The position numbers and the translations under genes were made by a program. Below are positions 54,692 to 64,000 of a stretch of DNA of 64,000 nucleotides, piece after piece. Origin of the DNA: Perca fluviatilis (lineage: Eukaryota > Chordata > Actinopteri > Perciformes > Percidae); contig NC_053119.1 of NCBI RefSeq assembly GCF_010015445.1, positions 7,412,550 to 7,476,549 on the forward strand. The letters are read 5' to 3'. How positions within the stretch are numbered: position 1 is the first letter of the stretch; each line of letters begins with the position of its first letter. The notes beneath the pieces were generated by a model, which was not told the DNA's origin, ran no database searches, and was given only the letters and a program-made list of their open reading frames with translations.

Positions 54692-54777
54692 GTAAAGGGG
54701 CTCCTCCATGCTCCACCTCCCTCCAGTTCTCCCCACTGCCTCTTTTCTTCGACTGTCTTTCCACAGCGCAAGCTTAG
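54692..54777 (+). other. cttnbp2: In-frame read-through of exon donor, possible short isoform tail
   Basis: If the donor at 54692 is not used, the frame stays open for 28 codons counted from the split Gly, then stops at TAG (54775-54777). The product would end in ...FFDCLSTAQA and lack all ankyrin repeats. Short and intron-retaining CTTNBP2 forms are known in mammalian brain; use of this tail in fish is inference. A possible polyadenylation hexamer, AATAAA, lies at 55545-55550. The stop falls at the start of a short TAGCA tandem (54775-54799). Confidence 0.35.
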
Positions 54778-57700
54778 CATAGCATAGCATAGCATAGCAA
54801 TCAGGCCACAGAGACTGGTATAACCACAGGAATGCAATACAGAATAGCAATTCAGTTTGTCACTGAATCCCTAAAGTACCTCACTGCATCCTCTCTCTAC
54901 TTACTCTCCTCCTCTGCCCTTAATATGTCCTCCCTGTGGGCACCTTTCGTCTCCCATGTTGTCACGTTAGCCCTGTCGGTATCTGTTTCAACAGAGGCTT
55001 AAAGGTTATCCTTCAGGGTCAGTTGAGGCAAAGCAGACGTTTCCCCTTCTCGCGTATTCAGATTGGTGCGTAGCTCTCCCCACCAGTAACCCCTATCCTC
55101 TCTGAAGCTGATGCCAGAGGCTGCTCTCTCCTCCCCTTCCCTTTTCCATCCTCCAGTAGCATGCCATCACCACTCCTGTACTTTCTGCACTCTTTCTGTT
55201 TCAGCTTCCATTAACTTGTCCCACTGGCCTTCTGTATGTAATTTAGTTGTTTTGATATAAATGTAAGCATGTATATTTTACCTGGTGATGTCCGTTGCTT
55301 GATTGTACCGTGTAGTATGACTACAGAATAATTCCAGTTTATAACAACTTTGGTCTTATTTCCATAGTTTTTGACATCATTTCTATCTCTAATAATAACA
55401 TTTCACTCAGTTTGATCTCCCACATCTCAGCAAGACAGTTCCTGAGATCAGGACAGCATCAGCCAGGTGGGGAAAGAAACAAGAGCAGCCAGATTGTCAG
55501 ACCGGTTTTAAACCAACCCTGAGGTTAGCCAAACTTATTTAAAAAATAAAACCAAAGCCAACCGAAATGATTACCCAAACGGTTTGTTGCAAAACACAGT
55601 CACAATCACAGTTTACAGAATTACTTTTTCTTGGTTCCTTTTTCCCCACTAACTGCACACACCTATGTTTTACCTCCAGATAAGCTGGTTTAGATCATTT
55701 GTCTTAACTGACGCTCGCTGTTTATTGCCCAGTCTGCTGCTTGTTAGTAATTTTACTGTGTTCGCAGGTATTGAGTGAAACATATAATGACTAAGCCTAT
55801 AAATACAAAGCCCAAGTTGTAGTAAACTGGAATCATCCTGAAATGTAGCTGTGAAATGTGACAGAATGCATTTGCATCGTTTGAAAGTCTTGTTCTTTTG
55901 CATGAAAATGTATCCCGATTTGAAAAATATATAGCTGCTCTATTTAGTCACATAACCAAGTGCTTTGCAGGAAACCTACAATGACGTAAAAAAAAACAAC
56001 CAAATCATTAAGAACGTGGCTCTCATTGAAACTTACCATACCAGACAGTTATACCATCATATCATTGATTATTGCTCCTCTAGAATAAAAGTCCTCAGAT
56101 CAGCTGATGTGTGCTTATTTACTGATATTTAAAGGTTAGATGAAAGCCTCTTTAAGACTAAAATAATGATATATTTGTTACCACACACTGATCTCAAGTC
56201 AACAACCAGTGTTGCCGTACAGTACCTTTCAGGTTTTATTTGATTGCAGTAGTTCCCACTTACAAATGGGGGTTCTGCTACTTCCCAGACTTATTTATTG
56301 CAATTTCAGTCACCAGCTATTTTTTGTAGCTTTTTGTTCCCGACCGCCACCCGCTGACGGACAGTAAGTGCAACCATAACGGCTGCCATTATCTATGTCC
56401 TTGAGAATCTCTGCTGCACTTTTTCTTCGGTCTCCGTTGTATCTATCTATTCAGTCTGTGAAACAAGTTTCTGCACTGAAATTCTCCATTCTGCCTTTTT
56501 TAACTCATTTTATTTGTGGTTTTAGCAAGTTTTTTTTTTTTTTTTCGTTCTTCATCCATTTGTTGTGCCTAATCATTTAAAGTAATGCTGTATAACTGCA
56601 ACAGTATCCTACTAAATGTGTGCATTTCTATTTGTTCACTGTGTGAATACTGTGGGTGAGGGATTGTACTGAAAGACTAATTCTGTCCATCATCTCACTG
56701 TTAATCGGATGCGATGACAGACTCTTCTGTCCAGGCTGCAGCGCCCGTCAACTGCTGATTCAATTACAGACAGATTTTATTATTGGGTTCCTGTGTTGTG
56801 AGAAAGCTTTGAAGTTAAGTTTTATTTCCCAGAGCAGGCAAAATAGTTGCGCATATTCCAAACGTTAAACTTATGTAGATAGTAAATACAAATATGATCT
56901 ATTACCACAGCAAACAATGCATGTTAAAATTAACAAATATCTTAAAATCCTGTTTCTATGAAACTGCAAGACTGTAAACATCTTCCTTATGTTTGGGATG
57001 TTTTGTCCTGTTCTAACTAACCGTCTACAACACTGAAAAGAGATAGAAAAATATTTATTAATTTAATGATTAAATAAGGTAGTGTCTCCAAACTTACCTC
57101 AGTTATAACTTGTCTCCTGCTAGTTATACTACAGCACTTACATTTAAAAAATAAGCATATGCCTATTTTTGAAAATACTTTTGTATCGCTTTTCGGTTGT
57201 AGTTTGTAGACGGTCCCTAAGCACTCGTCTTGCCGTACACCGGAACTAAACAGAGCTGAATTAGCACAAATTGTATGCATTTCTTTCACATCTACTGCAG
57301 TCAGATACACGGTTCACTAGGAAGGAATCACTTCATATGAGTAGGCACTTGTAATGACATTTTGAACACGTTAAGAGGCTAAAAGCAAATTAAAACTTGC
57401 CCTGTTTCAGCCTCCTGGGTGCTAACGCTAGCAGGAGGATAACAGGGTTTAGGCAGCACCGATTGTTTTTGTTTTTCTCCCTACCGACACCACTCCAAAT
57501 TTACAAACAACAGAGCTACATGTTGAAATCGACCGGAATTCTCCTTTTAATTTTTTTTTTTTCTTTCTTTTTTTTATTCTAGTGGTGATCCCAAAGTGTC
57601 CAAAGATGCCAAACATGTCAAACATGTCAGGCTGAATTTCACAGAAAACAAGATACCTGGAATAATATATAACCAGCCATAGAAACATTGAATTATGGGT

Positions 57701-58921
57701 TTGTATTTTAAATGAAAGCTAGGCAGATTTGTTTCCGATATAGAAGCATACACAGTAGTGACATTTTTATACTTTTATAAAAACTAAACATATAAAGAAC
57801 TTTAATGAGGTAATCAGGAGTTTTAAGAGGTTTTAATAGAAGGTAAAAAGGTTGTTTTATAAGCCACACATTAACAGCAGATCTGAAGGGAGAGATCATC
57901 TCCCAGGTTGAGCTTTAACCACGGTTTTGCTGGATGAGTTCCAGCTGAGGCTGAAACAAAACCTTGGTATGTCACTTTTCTATTCTACTTGTTCTTCCCC
58001 GTAATCCTCCTGTAATCCTACTGGTATGTTCATAACATAAACCATCCACCAAATGGGATTTTGCCAAGAATAGCTCCAGGCTACAGCAACAGAAACCACC
58101 TGGGTTGCTTTTATTTATTTTTTTAAGAGGTTCAGTATTTGACTTTGGTAGAACTAGCTGGTTGTGACTAGCTGAAATTAGTGCACCTACCTTTAGTAGC
58201 AGAGCACTTCACTCATTTTGTAGGTTCAGTAAATTTCAAGTTAAGCTAGCCTCAGTAGCAGATAGCCTGGAAGCTAAATAGCTAACCTGCTGCCTTTCAA
58301 AATAAAAGCTCTATCGTTGCCAGTCAGCTAACCTTTTTAGACTTCTCATTTTGTTTCTTCTTAAATATCAGTTTGTGACACGGTTTGACAATATTACACT
58401 GTATGCATTACATCCTATATCATCTTGTTCCACGTCTTCATCAAAGTTCAGTTTTACCCAAGTTCTTATTTTTTATTTATTTTTTTTATACCTGCACAAT
58501 TCCATCAAATGGAAATTTTGAACTCAATTTTGTAGATGTCTTTTACCTCATCTTATAAACATTTCAGCCAACTTCAGCTCGACATATCTGGCATCTTTGA
58601 AACTTTGGCATCTCAACTAGAATTTAAAATAAAAATATGGGGGTTTAAACAATATTTGGCTGCACAACATGAGCTCATTGGAAACGTTTATTTAACTACA
58701 ACTCGTATCCCCTGCTTTACCTCCTGCCTGCTGCTCAGACAAAAGAGACTGTACTACGATATGCGTGGAATTGAAATGTGCTCTCCTTCCCTTCCAACCC
58801 GTCCACCTTTTCTTACACCCTCGCTCTCCCATGCTCAGCGCTTCTAGACGCTTCCTCTTCCTCCTGCTCTTCCTCCACCTAGTTTAACCTGTGCTGCTCC
58901 TGCTCCTCCTCCCCCCTGCAG
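54778..58921. other. cttnbp2: Intron between large exon and ankyrin exon
   Basis: TAGCA tandem at 54775-54799. 57376-57551 is the end of a TTAA-type element (GACCGGAATTCTCCTTTTAA). 57582-57640 is the segment shared with 26092-26142. A 103-codon + frame at 58536-58847 has no recognised similarity. The rest is unique. Confidence 0.5.
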
Positions 58922-59209
58922 GCTGGTGTCCCTCCGTAGTCTCCTCTCTCAGCGGCGGAGGGCCTGCTGCCCTGGACAGCGGGCGCCCCCTGCTCCCCCA
59001 AGCTGCTTCCCAGGGAAATGTCACTTTATTGTCAATGCTGCTTAACCAACCAGACCCGACCACCACTACCACCTCCAACAACAACATGTCCACCAACACC
59101 ACCTCTACCACCGCCATGGACAACAAGCCCAATCATTTTGACCAAGACCACCACCTCTACCACAACCACACCTCTGCCTTGTTTGCTGCTGCTCAGAACG
59201 GACACACAG
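58922..59209 (+). CDS. cttnbp2: CTTNBP2 exon: start of ankyrin-repeat domain
   Basis: Internal exon of 288 bp. The acceptor is a long C/T tract ending in GCAG and the donor is CACAG|GTAACT. The first two bases complete the Gly codon begun in the previous exon, giving TASG|WCPS where mammals have [24 protein letters not shown] is the first ankyrin repeat and [12 protein letters not shown] starts the second. The exon ends in phase 1, which with a following AC would give the Asp of the NGHTD seen in mammals. Between the two repeats lies a Thr/Asn/His-rich stretch of about 40 residues where mammals have about 15. The ankyrin repeats show that the gene is CTTNBP2 rather than its ankyrin-less paralogue CTTNBP2NL. 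The remaining ankyrin exons are beyond the window. Confidence 0.94.
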
Positions 59210-59330
59210 GTAACTGGCATTTGATTCATCAATACTGGCTGGGTGGTTGACATTTAAGGGGTAATGTTAAAGGCACCGCAGGTATTTATGAAGCTGGTAA
59301 TGGACTAAGGAATGCTGCGGTCTCATTGCT
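59210..59330. other. cttnbp2: Start of the next intron
   Basis: Short unique stretch between the donor GTAACT and the TTAA element. Confidence 0.6.
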
Positions 59331-59334
59331 TTAA

Positions 59335-59664
59335 AGGGATAGTTCAGCGGTAGACCAGCAACTCGTGTTCGGCGAGGTAAAGGAGTCTGGTGACTTTGAA
59401 GACAGCAGAGATTTCAGTTTCAAGGAAAAGGGGTGAAAATATTCTAAATCTAGCGTACACATAAACGAATATAGGTTTTTAAAGTGTATAATACGTTTAG
59501 CTACTACCCCCGTCCACAGCAGTACATTGCTTAGCTTCCGTGTCGTTACCTCCTGCCTGCTTCTCCAAACCTGGGGTACGCCGGGCGCCATCTAATGTAG
59601 GTAATGCTCCGACTATGGAGAAGTAGCTCACACAACCCCACTGGAAAATATCTGAACTATTCCT
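59335..59664. mobile_element. TTAA element, family F, 330 bp
   Basis: Inverted ends AGGGATAGTTCAG and CTGAACTATTCCT. TTAA at 59331-59334 and decayed TTGA at 59665-59668. It begins 125 bp after the ankyrin exon. Confidence 0.82.
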
Positions 59665-59668
59665 TTGA

Positions 59669-60589
59669 TGCAGACCGGCCGGGGCTACCACTAATGACAG
59701 TGAGGTCATGTTGGGATTTGTTTTCTGGGTATTTGGGCTCTTTTGCAACCTGGGGAAAAAGTTTTTAAGTCTACAATTTTTCATAGGCTAATTCCAGTAT
59801 TTTTTAGACTCAGTATATTTAATCTGACTACTATTAACAGAAATTAAATCAATTCATTATTCTGCATTTTCCTATCTGAATTGAGTTCCTGTCAAATTAA
59901 AGAGGGATTGGAACTAAATCTAAATGCTTTAGATCTTCATTTTTGGGGGGGAAAAATATGAAAATGTCAAATAAGTAATAACTAAAACATTGTATAGACT
60001 TCATATTTGGTGGCTGGTCATCATCGTTGGGGTGGATGTAGTGACACTTGTGACCTTCAAAACTCATGGCTATGGCCCTGAATGCAGATATTTTTCTTAT
60101 AAGTGATTATGATCTTGTGACCCTCACAAAGACACAATTTCACAAACTCTTGACTACACAATGTTAAATAAGTGTTTGGTTAAATAACATGCAAATCAAT
60201 CAGTGTGCTCCAGTTGTTTTCCTTTGGACTTTTCTGGCTGCTTCTGTCCAAAGCACCAATGTGTACGTTTATTTTAAAGCGGCGTTGAACTTTGTGGGAA
60301 TTGAATCCCTGTCTTGTGGTTTCGGTCAGCGGCTGGCTGGATGATTGATTTCAAAGAATAGTCTTCAAGGAACGCTCGGAGGCTTTTATTGATTCATATT
60401 GATTGAGAGAGAGAGAGAGAGAGGGTGATACACTAAAATACAAACAAAGGTTTCACACAGGATTGATTGTTCCATGAGCGAGGCTGATATAAATGAAATA
60501 TATGCATTGTTTACATGTTCATAAGACACCACCGTGATAATGACTATGAAGTCAATCTTTAAATACATATGACCAGAGATTAAAGTCCT
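59669..60589. other. Intron, no feature seen
   Basis: Unique AT-rich sequence; short GA tract at 60404-60424. Confidence 0.4.
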
Positions 60590-60593
60590 CATG

Positions 60594-61605
60594 TTATGCT
60601 CATTTTCAGGTTCATAATTGTATTTAGAGGTTGTACCAGAATAGGTTTACATGGTTTAATTTAAAAAAAACACCATGTTTTTGTTGTACTGCACATTGCT
60701 GCAGCTCCTCTTTTCACCCTGTGTGTTGAGCTCTCTGTTTTAGCTACAGAGTGAGGCATCTCACTTCTGTTACATCTTTGTTGGGAGTCACACATGTGCA
60801 GTAGCTAGGCGAGCATTATAGCAGCTAGGCGAGCATTATAACGTGTGTTACAAAGTGACCCACGTTTGTCTCTGAAGTAAAGGCTGGACTACAGTAGAGC
60901 TGTTTGGAGCAGTTTGTGAACAGTGTTTTCTGTTGGAGATGGTAAGTCCCTTTGGGGTGGACTTTGGGCTTTTTCACTTTGTAAACCTACAACGTGATAG
61001 GTGTAAACCGAGCCCTGGGTATCCTGCTCTGCCTTTGAAAATGAAAGCTCAGATGGGCCGATCTGGAATCTTCTCCTTATGAGGTCATAAGGAGCAAGGT
61101 TACCTCCCCTTTCTCTGCTTTGCCCGCCCAGAGAATTTGGCCCGCCCATGAGAGAGAGAGAGAGAGAGACATCATGGCTTTCAAATGAGCAAAGTGGCAG
61201 TTGGTCAAGGCCATACCCCCACCCTCCACCTTCCCCCTCTCATCCTCAATAGCTACAGACACAGAAATGGCACATCCTAAGGAAAGCTCATTGTGGGACT
61301 GGCTCTAGTGGCTGGAATTCTGCACCAAGGCTGAATTTTGGGAAAGAGACTTCAGATACAGTATTAGGGGACCACTAAGGTCTATATAAAAGAGACTTCA
61401 GATACAGTATTAGGGGACCACTAAGGTCTATATAAAAGAGACTTCAGATACAGTATTAGGGGACCACTAAGGTCTATATAAAAGAGACTTCAGATACAGT
61501 ATTAGGGGACCACTAAGGCCTATATAAAAGAGACTTCAGATACAGTATTAGGGGACCACTAAGGCCTATATAAAAGCATCCAAGGAGCACCATGTAATGG
61601 GACCT
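60594..61605. mobile_element. Chimeric TTAA element: family A joined to family C
   Basis: The left end AGTCCTCATGTTATG after TTAA (60590-60593) is family A. It runs as family A to about 61000, then changes to family C (GTGTAAACCGAGCCCTGGGT onward), which ends CATGTAATGGGACCT before TTAA (61606-61609). So one unit has the left end of one family and the right end of another. Confidence 0.8.
61346..61575 (+). repeat. 46-bp tandem repeat, five units
   Basis: GAGACTTCAGATACAGTATT recurs at 61346, 61392, 61438, 61484 and 61530. Each unit ends in TCTATATAAAA or CCTATATAAAA, a TATA-box-like sequence on the sense strand. Same unit as the minus-strand array at 15955-16146. Confidence 0.97.
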
Positions 61606-61609
61606 TTAA

Positions 61610-62563
61610 GAAAGTACATGTTGTTTTCTCTCGTTTTGTTTAAACATATAACAGTTACGTTTGTGAAGTGAAGACCACATCCGTCTGCTCTACGTGTTAT
61701 GACTCATTTGCTTCAGTTAGTACGATGTGTTTTTACGCAAAGCCACAGTTCTCTTCGAGGACTTGGAGGCCAGGTGAGCTTCAGTTATATTGTTCTCACC
61801 TGCCCAAACAAACGGCGTAAAGGCTGTGCTATAAAGCTTCCCCCTCTTGTCAACAGCGAGTCACAGAGTGGCATTTTAAATAAGGCCATGAAGTAGTTTG
61901 TAAAACTGCATATAAAGAACATATAAAGAAGATCAATGCTGAAGAGGAGCCAGTTGCTCAGTTGACTTCCTATTATTAAATAAAGTGTAGAACAAAGGTT
62001 CATAGTGATAAGAGACTGGACACTATATGCCTCCACAAAGGAGACTTCTTTCTGTTTTAGTCATTAAGTTGTTGCCCTTTTCCAGAGCAAATCACAGTGA
62101 TTCAGGTTTGAATATCTTGTGAAAGAAACCTTTAGGGGGAACATGATTTCAAATGTTCCAGACATCAAACCTGTGACATTTCTGTTTCGAAGAAAGACTC
62201 GAACCACAAAACCTCCCTGCCACCTGCTTTCTTATCTCAACTAATAGTCTCTGCAGAAAAACGGTCTGAGATTGTCACGGCAGCTAAATTAAAACATGAC
62301 TTTGTGCTTTTGTTGGACTTTAGTGAGAAGAAAATGAGATGCTAAGGTTCAGTTTGGTGTCACTTGGAATAAAAGATCTTTTCATGCATACATTGAACTT
62401 GTAGTTCATGCTTTAGGGATGAAAATTCAGGCCGAGGTTCTGTAAAGGTTTAGCATCTCATGTATATGCATAAGGAATCGTTAGGTTAAGTACTCAGATT
62501 GACTACATGAAGGGAACGTGTCACAAACTTGCAACTGGTTCAAGTGCTGTAAGTGTCTGATTA
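61610..62563. other. Intron, no feature seen
   Basis: Unique sequence without recognised repeats. Confidence 0.4.
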
Positions 62564-62571
62564 TCACAGAT

Positions 62572-62926
62572 TAGGGCTGCAACTAACGATTATTTTTATT
62601 GTCAATGTGTCAATTATTTTCTTGATTAATCCATTAGTTGTTTGGTTTATAAAATGTCAGAAAAAGGTGAAAAAATGTCGGCCGGTGTTTCCAAAAGCCC
62701 AAGATGATGTCCTAAAATGTCTTGTTTTGTCCACAACTCAAAGATATTCAGTTTACTGTCACTGAGGAGTGGAGAAACTAGGAAATATTGACATTTAAGA
62801 AGCTGCAATAAGAGAATTCAGATTTTTTTTTTCTTCTTGAAAAATGAGACAAACCGATTAATCGATTCTCAAAATAGTTGATTAATTTAATAGTTGACAA
62901 CCAATCAGTTCATCTTTACAGCTCTA
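62572..62926. mobile_element. hAT-type miniature element, 355 bp
   Basis: The ends are TAGGGCTGCAACTAACGATT and TTTACAGCTCTA. Flanks TCACAGAT and CAACAGAC match at five positions, so the duplication is old. Same family as 52883-53213. Confidence 0.72.
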
Positions 62927-62934
62927 CAACAGAC

Positions 62935-64000
62935 AACGTGATTAAGATACAACATATTTAGCATACATTAGCATTGCCAAGCAGCTAGTTGTTGATGTGC
63001 TTTTTGCAGTGAGAGGACAAAGACCTGGTGCTGATGAACACTCTCCATTGTGTTGTTTTAAAGTCTGTAATTGTACGAGAGCTGCGGCTTCTCCCATTAT
63101 GTTGGCTGCCATAAAATGAGCTGGACTGTCATGTCAGGGCTGTACCCTCAGCACCGACGTCGACCACATGCTCGTTACGCTGACACACAGCGGCCGTGCC
63201 GTGCATACAGTCGCACACGCAGACTAATTAATGCATGCAGACCCCTTTACACAAACACACCCATAAACGCACACTGCGGGTCTATCAGGATCTGCTTCCC
63301 CGCTGAGATGTTTAGTAACACTCAGTCGAGGAGCGATGATCCATGAACACGACTAATGCAGCTGGAGGACACCTGGGCTGAGGGCTTAATATAGTAGGCG
63401 GGACCTACACACAGAGGACACACACTCGCTGACACACAAACCCCTCCCATCAATATTTCATTGTCCGTTACTTTTCCCGAGAGCTTTTCTTCTCGTCTGA
63501 TCCCCGTTTACCTCTCCTCCATCACTTCCTTCATTTCCCGAAACAACCGACATCAGTTTCTACGTTTAAAACCACACGCAGATGGTTTGATGTGATAATG
63601 TGTGTGTGCAACAACAGGAACATGAAACGCACGTCGAGTAACGAGCAGTAGGAAGCCACTAAAACAGACAGCCGACTGTTATAAAACAGCAGTTTGAATA
63701 TAAATGTTTTGGGGTTGTAGTTTTTTTTTTTTTTTTTCTTCTTCTTTCTTTTTTTATTTTACATAAAGAAAGAGAACTTGGATGTATTCCATTTAATGCA
63801 GAATTCACCCGGTATTCATTCTGTACTGTTTTTCTGGTGGCTCCATAATACCTGATATGCCATACAAAGATAACTATTTTTGTATTCGCGGCTGTCACTT
63901 GCACCACAGAGAGCTGGTCTCCTGCCCCACTTCTGGTTTACTCCACTGGCTTTTCATGTTCAGTGTTATTTCTCATAAAAGGGTTCTTTCATCAGTCTTT
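62935..64000. other. Intron, no feature seen
   Basis: Unique sequence with a poly-T run at 63721-63737. No further ankyrin exon is seen before the window ends. Confidence 0.45.

Noticed and set aside
58536..58847. 103-codon frame just upstream of the ankyrin exon
   Set aside because: It is in intron sequence, has no recognised domain, and the ankyrin exon joins the large exon perfectly without it.

Overview
This is vertebrate nuclear DNA, almost certainly from a ray-finned (probably percomorph) fish. Three spliced coding exons on the + strand encode consecutive parts of one protein, cortactin-binding protein 2 (CTTNBP2), and everything else is intronic. The fish assignment rests on the short, very long dinucleotide arrays, on tRNA-derived SINEs and on families of small DNA transposons of kinds familiar from teleost genomes; the percomorph level is an inference from memory of those repeats. 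There are no bacterial operons, CRISPR arrays or RNA genes, and I saw no endogenous retrovirus.

Layout. Positions 1-44141 are one long intron upstream of the first visible exon; the exon with the start codon is not visible here. Exon A (44142-44372) and the start of exon B (53284-54691) encode the N-terminal CortBP2 coiled-coil region. Exon B then runs on through the proline/serine-rich middle, including a PPIPPKKPGL motif that suits an SH3 domain. Exon C (58922-59209) starts the ankyrin-repeat domain. The reading phases agree at both internal junctions (0/0, then 1/1), and the last codon is split in a way that predicts the next exon. From 59210 to the end is intron. In vertebrates CTTNBP2 is a neuronal protein that binds cortactin and striatin-family (STRIPAK) scaffolds in dendritic spines.

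Intron content. I could define many insertions to the base from their target-site duplications (TSDs): at least ten hAT-type elements with 8-bp TSDs, several unrelated families of miniature elements bounded by TTAA (piggyBac-like or Kolobok-like), one Harbinger-like element with a TTA duplication, one element with a 5-bp duplication, and several tRNA-derived SINEs. Several are nested, which gives a relative order of insertion. One hAT element (52018-52837) still carries the start of a BED-finger transposase. Nine long (TG/CA)n tracts, two CT tracts, a 140-base poly-A and a poly-G/poly-A/poly-T block are also present.

Most notable: every visible exon has a miniature transposon within 131 bp of a splice site; exon C carries a T/N/H-rich expansion between two ankyrin repeats; a read-through ORF after exon B would give a short protein without ankyrin repeats; a 46-bp repeat carrying a TATA-box-like sequence is amplified to different copy numbers in copies of one element; and the homopolymer block at 1971-2214 may be an assembly fault. 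I found no clear evidence of an undescribed multi-gene system.
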